The notes: a model not told the origin generated them from the letters alone. DNA of 64,000 bases from Bradyrhizobium erythrophlei (GCF_900129425.1 NZ_LT670817.1:1054001-1118000), one strand, 5' to 3'; counted from the stretch's first letter, positions 26,142-35,771 are shown. Numbers and translations are program-made.

Positions 26142-27698
26142 TTAGGGATTGCTGTCAGCAACCGACTTAGAGAATCGTTTTGACTGGTTGCGCAGGAAGC
26201 CAACGACTTTTGACTCGAATCCATCCGGACAGCCTGCAAGGCGCCACAGTACAAAGATCGAGCTTGCATAGACCGATGCGGCAACGCCGACGACCACGGC
26301 CACGCCAAACACCAGCGGGCCATAGACCCTTGTTTCTGATAGCCAGTCGTGGAACGGCATGACGGCCATCGCCATAAAAACGCAGCTGAGCATCGATCGC
26401 CACGGACCGAACAGTTGCGTGCGTATCGGCAGCCCGATTAGCTCGCGAACCGCGAACATCGAACATCCGGCCACGAGTATCGCGGTTATCAAACGTGCCG
26501 CGAGAACACCGGCAATTCCGTAATATAGCGCGCCGATCAGAACGATCGGTAGCCTAACGGCGAATTCAATCAAGCTGAGCCGAAGAAAAATGCTTGTTTT
26601 GCCAAGTGTCATGGATAGCGGGGCAAGCGGAGCGATTAATAGCGAAGGGACCACGGCAAGAGCAAGCAGGCGAAGAATGGGGGTGGCCTCAAGCCATTGT
26701 CCACCAAGAACCAGCCGGATCAAAGGTTCAGCAACCAGACTCATCCCGACCATCATCGGCAGTCCAACCGCAACCACCGTCGCCGCACTATTCCGATAGG
26801 CCGCCGCCAGCCTGCGACCGTCATTTCTGATCAGCGAAAAAGCAATCATGAGAGGATTGAGGACCTGGAACACGATCACCTGGGACGGAAGGATGGCCAG
26901 ATTGGAGGCCATAGAAAACCGGCCCAGTTCGGGACGGCTAATCAGGCGGCCGAGTATCAGTTGATCCATTTGCCAATTGATGGCGTTCACCGCCTGAGAG
27001 GCGGTGGACCAACCGATAAACCCTGCGAATTCGTGCCATTCCCGAAGCGTAAACTTCGGTCGGTAGGGCGCGACAACGTAGGAAACAACGTCCAGGACGA
27101 TAGGAAAAGCGATGGTGCCGGCCGCAATTGCCCAATAGCTCCGGGTCTCCCATGCCAGACCGACCGAAACCACGAAGCTCGCGCACTTTCCGGCGAATTC
27201 ACACAGGGCAAATGCTTTGAAATCGAGGTTCTTCGAACGTTCGATCAATCCTGCGCTGAGCACACTGCGCGCTGCAGGTGAGATCGCCAGTGCGCAGACC
27301 AGCCCGATCAAGCGATCATCTCCATAGATTTGGGCCAAAGGCCAGGACAAGGAGAACAGGATCAGCGCCACCGCTGCTCCCCGCAAACAGGAGATCGTGA
27401 ACGCGGTATCGTAATGAGCTTTCGTCACCACCGGCAGCCGAACGACTGCCTGGCCCACCGGTAGTTCCAAAATGGCCTCGACAACCATCACAACGGACAT
27501 GGCGATCGCGACGAGACCAAAATCCGCCGGCGACAAAAGACGTCCAAGAACCACGATTGTTGCGAGATCAAGACAACGCGCGACCAATTTCGACGCAATG
27601 AGAACCGTCGCCCCGGCGGCGGTGCGACCACTTACCTTGTGAGGAGAAGCGTCCAATACTTGAATTTCCTTAATCGCAAGGCCGACGGCAAAACCCAT
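26142..27698 (-). CDS. Wzx/MATE-like polysaccharide flippase
   Basis: 518 residues with about 12-14 hydrophobic segments throughout and short loops, the pattern of the oligosaccharide flippase family (Polysacc_synt/MVF clan). The opening segment GATVLIASKLVARCLDLATIVVLGRLLSPADFGLVAIAM is typical in spacing, although no catalytic residues define this family. It is expected to flip lipid-linked EPS units across the inner membrane. No Wzy-type polymerase is seen in the window, so that step must be encoded elsewhere or by an unrecognised gene. It lies convergent with the VOC gene. Confidence 0.87.
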   Translation of the reverse strand: MGFAVGLAIKEIQVLDASPHKVSGRTAAGATVLIASKLVARCLDLATIVVLGRLLSPADFGLVAIAMSVVMVVEAILELPVGQAVVRLPVVTKAHYDTAFTISCLRGAAVALILFSLSWPLAQIYGDDRLIGLVCALAISPAARSVLSAGLIERSKNLDFKAFALCEFAGKCASFVVSVGLAWETRSYWAIAAGTIAFPIVLDVVSYVVAPYRPKFTLREWHEFAGFIGWSTASQAVNAINWQMDQLILGRLISRPELGRFSMASNLAILPSQVIVFQVLNPLMIAFSLIRNDGRRLAAAYRNSAATVVAVGLPMMVGMSLVAEPLIRLVLGGQWLEATPILRLLALAVVPSLLIAPLAPLSMTLGKTSIFLRLSLIEFAVRLPIVLIGALYYGIAGVLAARLITAILVAGCSMFAVRELIGLPIRTQLFGPWRSMLSCVFMAMAVMPFHDWLSETRVYGPLVFGVAVVVGVAASVYASSIFVLWRLAGCPDGFESKVVGFLRNQSKRFSKSVADSNP

Positions 27699-27746
27699 GA
27701 GAGAACTTGAGCGAAGTCAATATCGACGCCGCCCGAGTGATTGGGC

Positions 27747-28079
27747 TCAATAAGCGCGCCTGTCGACACTTGAGTAGTTATCCTTGTCGCCCGTTGGTCG
27801 CGCGGCGTCACGCCACATTGCATCGCGCGCCAATGGCGAGGTGCTGATTCGTGCCCGCTCGCTCGGTCCGGGATCCTCTTCCGCCATTATCGACGTGCCG
27901 GCCGGTTCCGCGATGACCGGTCGCGGCCTTACCACGGAGAAGGGCCTTTCGAAGACAATGCGGTTAATCCCAACTGGCAACGCGCTGCTTTTGCGTACAA
28001 CGTGGTATCCAGGAATGGCCAGCGGCATTGGTTCACCCATCCCAGGAGTTTGAACGCCGGAAGACACCGTTGGCACCAC
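27747..28079 (-). CDS. doubtful small ORF upstream of the flippase gene
   Basis: 110 residues from a GTG at 28079, on the same strand as the flippase. It is Pro/Arg-rich with no recognisable motif, no signal peptide and no good RBS. ORFs of similar length exist on the other strand over the same DNA. It is listed because the stretch would otherwise be empty; it may not be a gene. Confidence 0.2.
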   Translation of the reverse strand: MVPTVSSGVQTPGMGEPMPLAIPGYHVVRKSSALPVGINRIVFERPFSVVRPRPVIAEPAGTSIMAEEDPGPSERARISTSPLARDAMWRDAARPTGDKDNYSSVDRRAY

Positions 28080-28100
28080 AGACGGGGCACGAACCGAAGT

Positions 28101-28313
28101 TTAACAGCCAGTGTAGCGAGAATCTGGCGCTTCGCGCAACGCACGCAAGTAAGCCAGGCCGTATTCGATAAGTTCATTGGCATCGCTCTTCCCGGCTGAT
28201 GAAAGCGTTCCGATATAATTGGCAATTTTCGCTCTAATTTCTTCTCGACTCTTATTATCCAAAATAGCGCCAATTTCCGTAGAATTCATAATTCGATCAA
28301 TAATTTGGTCCAT
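28101..28313 (-). CDS. small helical hypothetical protein
   Basis: 70 residues from ATG 28313, with TTTGGAG about eight bases upstream. The composition is balanced and helix-forming (NSTEIGAILDNKSREEIRAK), charged and soluble, unlike the shadow ORFs around it. No family recognised. It lies 22 bases upstream of the doubtful ORF and in the same direction as the flippase. A regulatory or accessory role cannot be inferred. Confidence 0.55.
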   Translation of the reverse strand: MDQIIDRIMNSTEIGAILDNKSREEIRAKIANYIGTLSSAGKSDANELIEYGLAYLRALREAPDSRYTGC

Positions 28314-28577
28314 TGAATTGCTCCAAACTAAATCCCACGTTTACAGCGTACCATTTTTATGCATTAAATGTGCCGGTTTTTCGTTCGGTTCAGCGGACCG
28401 GTGCGTGCGAATTATAAGTTCGTTTTTTATGCCGTTGTTGACCAATTCCTGATATTTTACACGGGACGAAGCTCTCGACCTGATCAAGTTCATGCATTGT
28501 TACGGAAGTGCTGCTTCGCGGCGCCAGCGATTTTGCCGGTCGTCTAGGCTGCCTCTCCATTAAATTGGCAAGCTTCC

Positions 28578-31421
28578 ATGGAACGGCTTTTTGAAGAGAC
28601 GGTGTTGGTGCTAGGCGGCGCGGGCTTCATCGGCCAGATGCTCGTCCCATATCTCCTCGCGGCGGGTTATCGTGTTCGCGTTATGGTGCGCGGACCGGCG
28701 GCGGCGCTAGCCTCCATTCAGAACGATCGTCTGGAAATCGTCCGCGGCGATATCCTCAACGAAACGGACCTCGAGGCAGCCTTTCGCAACGTCGCCTCCG
28801 TTGTCCATCTCGCCCATGTCTGGGGTTCGACTTGGAATGAATTTTGGCGCAACAACGTCGAGCCGACGCGCAAGATCGGAGAACTCTGCATCGTTCACAA
28901 CGTGAGGCGGCTGGTCTTCGCCGGCACCATCGATTCCTACTATGCGGGCTCCAATGCAGGAACAATCACGGAGAAGACGCCGTTCGACCGCAATCTCAAG
29001 CGGCGCAACTACTACGCGCGTTCGAAGGCTGCGGCTGAGCAGATCCTCACCGAAATGTACAAGCAGCAGCAATTGCCGCTGGTCATCGTCCGCCCCGGCA
29101 TTGTGATCGGTCCAGGAGGGACTCCTTTTCACGGAGCTGTCGGGCGCTTCTCGGGCGACCTTTGTGAGGTGTGGGGAGAAGGGACCAATGCCTTGCCACT
29201 CGTCCTGGTGTCAGACGTCGCTGCCGCAATGGTGCGCGCGCTTCAAGTCGACGGCATCGAAGGCGAATCCTTCAACCTCATCGATCGTCCCCTGCTGACG
29301 GCGCGCGACTATCTGGACGAACTGCAAAAGCAGACAGGCAAACCCCTCAAAGTCGTCCATCGCCCGATATGGAAATTCTTCCTCGCCGACCTGATCAAAT
29401 GGTTCGTGAAGGCCGCGACCCGTCATTCCGATCGTGCGCGCATGCCATACTATTATGACTGGGAAAGCCGCACCCAGAAAGCGGCTTTCAATTCCGACCA
29501 TGCGCGCGTCCGACTGGGGTGGCAGCCCGCATCAAACCGGCAGCGTCTCGTCGATGAAGGGATCGGCAGCGCGGTTCGATACTGGCGATCATCGCCGCGA
29601 CGCGGGGCCGGAACAAGGATCGAGAACCTGGAAACCCGACCGGCCGGCTCGCTGTTCGAGGCGGATGTCGCGATCATCGGCGGTGGCGCGGCCGGTTTGA
29701 CCATCGCCCGCGAATTCATGAACACCGGGGTGGATGTCCTCATTCTTGAGAGCGGTCTCGATGGCGAGAGTCCCGTCCATGCCGAACTCGATCGCCTTGA
29801 ATGGCTGAACGATCCGAAACGGGAGGCATCCTTAAACTTCCGCAGAACGTTTCATCAGAAAAGCATGCCCTGGTTCGATCCGGACGTTCAGCCCTATGGC
29901 GTTCGCTGCCGGGGGCTCGGCGGCTCGACGGCCTGTTGGGGCGGAAAATCGGCGACCTTCGACGATATCGATTTTGCCAAGCGCGACTGGGTGCCGAATT
30001 CGGGCTGGCCGTTCAGCCGAGCGAGCCTCGAGCCGTATATCGAACGCGCGGCCGAGGTCCTGAACCTCGGCCCCAACATATACGATGAAAAACTGTGGCC
30101 GCTGATCGGCAAGAACATCAAAAGGCCGCGGCTGGACAGCACGAAGCTGCGGTCGTTTTTCTGGCAGTTTGCCCGCTCGCGCCTGGTCGCCGTCTCGGTC
30201 ATGAATCTGGCCAACGAATTCAGAGCGCAGCGCGCCGACAACGTCCGCACGCTGATCAACGCCACGGTCGTGCATGTCGACACCAATACGGAAGGGGACA
30301 GGGTCACGGGTCTCGAAATCAGCACGATCGACGGTGCGAAGTCGCATGTGAGGGCGAAGGTTTTTGTCCTCGCGGCGGGCGGCATTGAAAATGCGCGCAT
30401 CCTGCTGAATTCCAACCGACAGCAGAAGAACGGTCTCGGCAACACTTACGACAATGTCGGCCGATATCTGATGGATCATCCCGGCGGGCGCATCGGCTAT
30501 TTCAAGAAAAGCGATGTCAAGCGCGCCAGGTACCTCGGCTTCTACTCGATCGTTCCGAAAAACGACAGCATCATGTATATGCACGGCCTGGCTCTCTCCC
30601 CGGCCGTCCAGGCCCGGATGAAGCTGCTCAATACCGCCGTGTACGTGCTGCCGGAAATTTCCCCGCGGGATCCGTTCGGGGCCGTCAAACGTCTCTTGAC
30701 GTTCCAGACCACAAATCTCGGCGGCGACCTCTGGCTCCTGGTCTGCAGCTTGCCGCTTCTCGCCAAGGGATTCGCCATCAAACTGTTTTACAGTCCGGTC
30801 TTCCCGGAGCGTCTGAAGCGGAAAACTGTCAACCTGCTGATGGCAATCAATCCCGGCTTCGTTGTCCGCGAGTTTCTGAGCATGCGCGTGCCGCATCGGC
30901 TGGACCGGATGGGCGTCCATGTCATCGTTGAACAGCCGCCGGACCGCGAAAATTGTCTCGTCCTCTCCGAAAGCACGGATGCCCTCGGAATGCGGCGCGT
31001 CACCGCGCATTGGCGGATTTCAGCGAATGAGCGCCGCAGCGTGGCGGCGATCGGGCAGTTCCTTCATGATGAGTTGCCGAAAGCCGGCATGCCTGCGCCG
31101 GCTATCGACGAATGGATCATGCAGGATCGGCCGGACGATGCCGTGCTGGTCGACATGGCGCACATCTTCGGAACGACCCGCATGTCTGATGACCCGCGAA
31201 CCGGGGTCGTCGACAGCCAGGGCAAGGTCCACGGTGTTGGCAATCTGTTCGTCGCCGGCAGCTCGATTTTTCCGACGAGCGGTCATGCTAACCCGACGCT
31301 CATGATATTGTCCCTTGCCATCCGGCAGGCCGACGAAATCAAGCGGCGGTTCTTCGCGGACACCTATTGTGGCGCTGAGCAACCGCAAGATTTGAGGAAG
31401 GCGTTCTCATCGGTAGAATAA
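28578..31421 (+). CDS. fusion of NAD(P)-dependent SDR epimerase/dehydratase and GMC-type FAD oxidoreductase
   Basis: 947 residues in one uninterrupted frame. The first about 330 residues are an extended SDR: GGAGFIG (13-19), HLAHVWG, and YYARSK with the YxxxK pair. A second dinucleotide motif (IIGGGAAGLTIA) starts near residue 365. The rest follows the glucose-methanol-choline oxidoreductase order: CRGLGGSTACWGG, VLAAGGIENARILL, FGTTRMSDDP, and near the C-terminus VAGSSIFPTSGHANPTL with the catalytic His. Both halves look complete. It may oxidise a sugar hydroxyl and then epimerise or reduce the product, coupling two steps of EPS sugar formation. The substrate is unknown. Nothing suggests a sequencing fusion, as no stop or RBS lies at the join. 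Confidence 0.88.
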   Translation: MERLFEETVLVLGGAGFIGQMLVPYLLAAGYRVRVMVRGPAAALASIQNDRLEIVRGDILNETDLEAAFRNVASVVHLAHVWGSTWNEFWRNNVEPTRKIGELCIVHNVRRLVFAGTIDSYYAGSNAGTITEKTPFDRNLKRRNYYARSKAAAEQILTEMYKQQQLPLVIVRPGIVIGPGGTPFHGAVGRFSGDLCEVWGEGTNALPLVLVSDVAAAMVRALQVDGIEGESFNLIDRPLLTARDYLDELQKQTGKPLKVVHRPIWKFFLADLIKWFVKAATRHSDRARMPYYYDWESRTQKAAFNSDHARVRLGWQPASNRQRLVDEGIGSAVRYWRSSPRRGAGTRIENLETRPAGSLFEADVAIIGGGAAGLTIAREFMNTGVDVLILESGLDGESPVHAELDRLEWLNDPKREASLNFRRTFHQKSMPWFDPDVQPYGVRCRGLGGSTACWGGKSATFDDIDFAKRDWVPNSGWPFSRASLEPYIERAAEVLNLGPNIYDEKLWPLIGKNIKRPRLDSTKLRSFFWQFARSRLVAVSVMNLANEFRAQRADNVRTLINATVVHVDTNTEGDRVTGLEISTIDGAKSHVRAKVFVLAAGGIENARILLNSNRQQKNGLGNTYDNVGRYLMDHPGGRIGYFKKSDVKRARYLGFYSIVPKNDSIMYMHGLALSPAVQARMKLLNTAVYVLPEISPRDPFGAVKRLLTFQTTNLGGDLWLLVCSLPLLAKGFAIKLFYSPVFPERLKRKTVNLLMAINPGFVVREFLSMRVPHRLDRMGVHVIVEQPPDRENCLVLSESTDALGMRRVTAHWRISANERRSVAAIGQFLHDELPKAGMPAPAIDEWIMQDRPDDAVLVDMAHIFGTTRMSDDPRTGVVDSQGKVHGVGNLFVAGSSIFPTSGHANPTLMILSLAIRQADEIKRRFFADTYCGAEQPQDLRKAFSSVE

Positions 31422-31489
31422 CCGCCGCTTGGGTGCTCGCGGGAACCCTTTGGCGTTGGAATTCATTGTTTCGGAGCAAGGAGGCTTCA

Positions 31490-31813
31490 ATGCGATCAAT
31501 CTCTCTTTCTGTCGCGGCGTCGCTCGCACTCGTTTCCTCGGTGGCGTTCGCGCAGCAAACGCCGCCTGACACTGGCGCACCGCCGCCAGCCATGATGCCG
31601 CCAACCGCCGGTGCTGCGCCCCAAGTCGGAGGTCCGCTGATTTCGGAGTCGGACACTGGCTTGAACAAGGTTGCCGCAGACGGCGTTTCGACACAGTCCG
31701 TAAGAGCCGTTGGCTGCAGCGTCGCGGCCAGGGAGACTGACGGAACGACTACCTGCATCGGAATTCCGGGGCCGGTTGGGAGCCTAAGAGCAAAAGCCAG
31801 TGTTGCTCGGTAA
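31490..31813 (+). CDS. small exported Pro-rich protein
   Basis: 107 residues from ATG 31490, with an excellent AAGGAGG RBS seven bases upstream. A clear signal peptide (residues 1-21, ending SVAFA before QQ) is followed by a Pro/Ala-rich linker (PPDTGAPPPAMMPP) and a C-terminal part with two Cys that could form a disulfide. No family is recognised. It is in the same direction as the SDR-GMC fusion, 68 bases after it. Periplasmic location is likely, function unknown. Confidence 0.7.
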   Translation: MRSISLSVAASLALVSSVAFAQQTPPDTGAPPPAMMPPTAGAAPQVGGPLISESDTGLNKVAADGVSTQSVRAVGCSVAARETDGTTTCIGIPGPVGSLRAKASVAR

Positions 31814-32015
31814 CCAATGGACTTTCGACAGGAATTCGTTGACGGCTTCAACGTTCCTGACGGACCGGAAGGGCGCGTCAGCCGAGAGTTGCGGAACGTC
31901 CTCTTCGGGCATGGAAACAACGGCAAGCGATCTTTTTGATGGGTGTTTGGAACCTTGCGCGGTTGTCCGCGTTCCCGTTGGGAGATCTCACCCTAGTCAA
32001 TTCGCTTCGGTCCTC

Positions 32016-32213
32016 ATGTCCACACCAAGATGTCCTCACTGCGATCGGCCGATGTCGCTCGCACCGCAATCCCTCCGGCCGATCTTCGGCGATATTTGCG
32101 CATTCGAGTGCTCGCCTTGCGACCATACTCTCCTGCTAAAAGTCCCGCTCGATCCGACACAGCATGCAGGACAGATTTCATTACAAGACAATTACCCCGA
32201 CAAGCGGTCTTGA
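32016..32213 (+). CDS. possible small zinc-ribbon protein
   Basis: 65 residues from ATG 32016 within a longer open frame starting at 31800. Two Cys pairs, CPHC (near residue 6) and CSPC (near residue 34), are spaced as in zinc ribbons; short proteins of this kind are common in Bradyrhizobium-like genomes. No clear RBS, so the start is uncertain. Function unknown. Confidence 0.4.
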   Translation: MSTPRCPHCDRPMSLAPQSLRPIFGDICAFECSPCDHTLLLKVPLDPTQHAGQISLQDNYPDKRS

Positions 32214-32549
32214 TTTAAACCCTTTGCTGTCCCGGGGGAGTCACTTTCTTCGCAAAAGTGTCATCAGACGCACCGGAACGCTATTGCATGGGCAACGGAT
32301 CGCGCAGGAGTGCGCACAGCGCCACCGTCATTTCCACTGTGATGATCCATTCGTCGCTTGGCGTTTGCCCCGCTATGCGCCAAGTGCCGTCTTCGACTCT
32401 GCTGAAAGTGCGTCAACCTGGAAGCACTAAGGTTGCTTCATATTGACTTCCAACGCCGTAAACGGCGTAAATGAGTGTCCCAATCAGCTCGTAGCCGCGA
32501 CATCTATTGTTACCATCACCAGCTCCGCACTTTTTCTGGAGGTGATCGT
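32214..32549. other. intergenic region before a methyltransferase gene
   Basis: About 335 bases with no credible ORF. The only clear element is the Shine-Dalgarno GGAGGTGATC at about 32538-32547, an almost perfect anti-16S match for the following gene. Confidence 0.4.
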
Positions 32550-33299
32550 ATGTATGAATTTGAGTGGCACAAGACCCATGGCGACCAAACGATCGCCTCC
32601 GCCAACGTTATTGTCCCGCTTCTAAAATCGATCATTGATGTTAGTTCTGTATTGGACGTCGGTTGCGGGGATGGGCGTTGGCTTGCTTGTTTCGAGTCAT
32701 CCGGCGTGCGCTCAATTTGCGGGGTTGACGGCGCATGGACTGACCAAAGCCGCCTTTTGATCCCCCAGCGTTGTTTTACGGTGCAAGACCTGGCGAAGCC
32801 TTTTGATCTCGGCCAACGGTTCGACGTCGCCATAAGCCTCGAGGTCGCAGAGCATGTCGCCTCGGAATATTCCATCCAGTTCATCGAGAATTTGACAAAG
32901 CACAGTGACGTAGTTTTGTTCGGCGCGGCAATCCCTTTTCAAGGAGGTTTCAGACACATCAATGAGCGCTGGCAGTCATATTGGGTAAGTCTGTTCGATT
33001 CCCAAGGGTACCATTGCTTTGATCCGTTTAGATCGCAAATTTGGCAAAGACAGGATGTCTCCGTGTGGTACAGACAGAACATGCTATTGTACGTGAGACG
33101 CGAACGGCACGATCTGACATCGCGCATAAAAAGCCATCTGAATTTGAATCACATTGCGGAGATGCCGATCGATGTCGTCCATCCGGAACGATATGAGGCC
33201 ATCGCCTCTTACTCGCAAATAGCCTTCAGACCCCTTATGCGGAAGCTACCGAAATTAGCTGCGAAAAAGCTTGCGGATGTAATAAATCGCAGAATTTAG
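32550..33299 (+). CDS. class I SAM-dependent methyltransferase
   Basis: 249 residues from ATG 32550, directly after the RBS GGAGGTGATC; a 25-residue upstream extension is unnecessary. SAM-binding motif I is VLDVGCGDGRW (about 35-45), followed by an acidic motif II region (GVDGAW) and a motif with ISLEVAEHV (Methyltransf_11/23 type). The C-terminal half is less conserved. It probably modifies a sugar or another small molecule in the EPS region; target unknown. Its codon use and lower GC resemble the EPS genes, not the right half of the window. Confidence 0.8.
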   Translation: MYEFEWHKTHGDQTIASANVIVPLLKSIIDVSSVLDVGCGDGRWLACFESSGVRSICGVDGAWTDQSRLLIPQRCFTVQDLAKPFDLGQRFDVAISLEVAEHVASEYSIQFIENLTKHSDVVLFGAAIPFQGGFRHINERWQSYWVSLFDSQGYHCFDPFRSQIWQRQDVSVWYRQNMLLYVRRERHDLTSRIKSHLNLNHIAEMPIDVVHPERYEAIASYSQIAFRPLMRKLPKLAAKKLADVINRRI

Positions 33300-33387
33300 G
33301 GATCTCATCAGTTTTGCCGGCGTCTTCGATCGGAAAGAAGCCCGGATCAGTGTTCTTGACGCCTTGCGACGGCTATCAACGGCGGAT

Positions 33388-33708
33388 TCAAGGTTCGGAT
33401 TTAGACGCCGGGCTTTCCTGCGGACCAGGATCGTCCTCGGCAAGACTGAAATAGTGTTGCGCCCGCTCTACGATCGTCTCCAACGCTTGACCGGCCTTGT
33501 CCCGATCAGCTCTGCCGAACCGAACACCACGGACGGCCCAGTTCGCGTCGAGACGCGACTTGGGGGTTTCACGCTTGATGACCACGCCCGCGAAAGCCTC
33601 GCAACCGAGGTCGGCCTTCTTGACAGCCTCTGTGATTGCGGACTGCAAAAGATCGCGCGAAACCGAACTTCGGTCATCGGGCGGTTTCCCGCGTTGCCAT
33701 ATGTTCAT
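33388..33708 (-). CDS. conserved small hypothetical protein
   Basis: 106 residues from ATG 33708. A DRSSVSRDLLQSAI segment, GVVIKRETP and WAVRGVRFGRADRDKAGQAL give a compact, charged, helix-rich protein. I recognise similar sequences as hypothetical proteins in Bradyrhizobium-type genomes but know no function. It is transcribed against the methyltransferase gene. No signal peptide, no membrane segment. Confidence 0.6.
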   Translation of the reverse strand: MNIWQRGKPPDDRSSVSRDLLQSAITEAVKKADLGCEAFAGVVIKRETPKSRLDANWAVRGVRFGRADRDKAGQALETIVERAQHYFSLAEDDPGPQESPASKSEP

Positions 33709-33892
33709 ACGTCACACCCGAAATATATCGTTACAATTATATGCGAAAATCTCCATAAAATCTAGGTTAGAGCGCTGTCAATTCGTGCGTTCCGATGGGA
33801 AGCTTAGTTTAAATTTTGGTTAATACCGTATTCTTCCGGCTTTTCTTGGGCCTTCGGACCGTCGAGCCGCTCGCAATGTTGCATTCATCGGT

Positions 33893-34470
33893 CTACCAAC
33901 GCGCTGCTGCGATAAGGTGCCGCATTTCTACGACCCCGCGGCCGAACAGATTGATCGCGGCGATGCCGTCGGCATGATTGCGGAGGAACGTCTTCCACCC
34001 TTGGGACGCCGGACCTCTCCGCTTGGCCATATATTTAGCCACGCTCGTCTGTCCGATCGCGATGTCGAGCTTGAGTAGCTCTCCATGGATCCGTGGCGCT
34101 CCCCAAAGTGGGTTGGCGGTGCTCATCTCGCGGATCAGTCTGCGTATTTCCAGCGGAACTGGCGGCCGACCACCACGAGGTCGCGACTTCGAGCGCCAGT
34201 GCAAACTCCAGTGCAAACGGAAACCCGCACGGTGCCATCTGATTACGGTCCCCGGGCCTAACAATCGCAAGCGCATCAAGAACACGAGGGAAGGCGATAG
34301 AGACCAACGAACACCAATCGGTCGATGGCCCAAAAGTGTGTTTCTTGGGGGCAGTTCGTCGCAGAACAATGATCTGTTGCAGCAACGTTAAAATCTCTGC
34401 CTCGAGCGCTGCCCGCGGCCGAAAACAGATCGACAACCGCCCAGCGCCCAGAGTGCAGTTGGCCAAGATA
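33893..34470 (-). pseudogene. IS481-type transposase remnant with frameshifts, 3' truncated
   Basis: Minus-strand fragments in three frames line up as one transposase: AEILTLLQQIIVLRRTAPKKHTFG, then AIDRLVFVGLYRL in another frame, then TVIRWHRAGF ... RGGRPPVPLEIRRLIREMS, NPLWGAPRIHGELLKL and MAKRRGPASQGW in the third. These are the HTH and start of the DDE integrase domain of IS481-like elements. At least two frameshifts are needed, and the catalytic second half is absent after LRNHADGIAA. The copy cannot code for an active enzyme. A plus-strand piece of the same family lies at 37990-38240. Confidence 0.85.
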
Positions 34471-34767
34471 ATAGTCGAGCGGTGGCGGAATATCGAAATT
34501 GTCTTGCTGCCAACCCGTCACGCGTGAACACCTGCGACGGACTGCATCACATCATGGATGCGGATGCGCAGGTCTTATCGGGTTCTGCTTTGCCCCAACA
34601 GAACAGCGCCGATACTACCCAGGGTCGCTAGACCCTAAAGGAAGTCGAACTGGGCACCGCATCAGTTTCCCGCCGCTTCGCTACGTTCGCTTCAGCAAGT
34701 TTTTTGATGTTCACCACGCCACAGCCCTTCATGATGTTATACTTCATGTCTGAAATCGGAGGCTGCC
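34471..34767. other. intergenic region next to the transposase remnant
   Basis: About 300 bases with no gene seen. No terminal inverted repeat of the neighbouring element could be defined. The RBS GGAGGCTGCC for the next gene is at its end. Confidence 0.4.
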
Positions 34768-35154
34768 ATGTTGAATTGGCGTTATCTCATGCTTGCCATC
34801 GCATTTGCCCTTGTCAACACCGCTTCGTCGACAGACGCCGCGCGGGCTGACGAGAGTGGCTTGTTCAGTCCCGGATTTCCACCGTGGCCGACGCCGCCGA
34901 ACGCATCCTCATGGTGCCATCGTGTGTGGCAATGCGACCGCCACGGCTGTGCTTGGCAGGGGCTTTGTCCGCCGCAGACTTTCGCCACCTCGTACATTTG
35001 GCAGGTCCAGGATCATTGGCCGGCGCAAGCTCTCGCAGGCTACGATGATGCCTGGTGCCGCATCTACGGACCGCGCACTTCGCCCGATTATCGGCAATGC
35101 CGCGTGAACAACTATTACACGCGCCTGTTAGTCCCCATTCGGGCGACCAAGTAG
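34768..35154 (+). CDS. small secreted Cys/Trp-rich protein
   Basis: 128 residues, ATG 34768 with GGAGG upstream. A signal peptide (about residues 1-26, ending AARA before DES) precedes a mature part rich in Trp and Cys (WCHRVWQCDRHGCAWQG), with further Cys in AWCRIYG and RQCRVNN, so disulfide bonds are likely in the periplasm or outside. No family recognised. It stands between transposase remnants, which may mean recent arrival. Confidence 0.65.
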   Translation: MLNWRYLMLAIAFALVNTASSTDAARADESGLFSPGFPPWPTPPNASSWCHRVWQCDRHGCAWQGLCPPQTFATSYIWQVQDHWPAQALAGYDDAWCRIYGPRTSPDYRQCRVNNYYTRLLVPIRATK

Positions 35155-35250
35155 AGTCTACTCGTCGCGGCGGCGCGATTTGGATGACATCCTTTCAAGG
35201 ATCAATTGGCGTGCTGCGATCGGATCCCATCAACCAACGAGTTTGAGAAC

Positions 35251-35694
35251 GATGATTGGGCGCTGGCTACCTGTCGGCATTTGCACAGTTTTGGCACCTT
35301 GTTCGGCGATGGCCGCCAACGGCATTCCCGAAAATGCCGCGAACGGTGATCCTTGTGGCGGCATTCGGCCTTGCGATCTTGGCGGAAACTTCCCATCGAC
35401 GAGATGCTGAAGCAAAAGCCCTACCCGATACGGGGTGTTTGTGAGTCGCGCTGCTTTTGGCAAGCGGTGGTGACCAATTCGCGCTTTTATCCAGACGCAG
35501 TCATCGACATCCATGCCCCCGTCAATGCAAGCACCGGCCAGCTCAACCGATTGGCGGCCGATATCCTCATTTCGGAGACGAAATCACCCGGCGTCCAGCA
35601 CTATCTCAAGGACAGCGGGGCTGGCTATCGCGTCTCATTCACCCGATTGACCGGGCAAGATCTCATCAACATGGGCGTGCCCGCCTGTCGCTAG
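35251..35694 (+). pseudogene. probable frameshifted secreted protein gene
   Basis: A signal-peptide-like start (MIGRWLPVGICTVLAP, from 35251) runs into a stop at about 35410. A second in-frame start (MPRTVILVAAFGLAIL, 35327) ends at 35444. A third frame from 35353 to 35694 carries the coherent part: GVCESRCFWQAVV, YPDAVIDIHAPVN, ETKSPGVQHYLKDSGAGYRV, LTGQDLINMGVPAC. The last part resembles periplasmic proteins of unknown function in related bacteria. I infer one original gene broken by one or more frameshifts near 35390-35450, though a sequencing error is possible. Confidence 0.45.
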
Positions 35695-35771
35695 TAAAGC
35701 ATTGCGCTCGAGCAAAAAAGGCGTGGAAGAAGCCGTTCGGCAACTTCCCCGCCGGTCCACGGGGTTCAGGG

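Noticed and set aside
27784..28053. 89-residue plus-strand ORF upstream of the flippase gene
   Set aside because: Overlaps another doubtful ORF on the opposite strand, with no RBS and no motif.
29832..31010. 392-residue minus-strand open frame
   Set aside because: Opposite the GMC half of the fusion gene. No motif or RBS.
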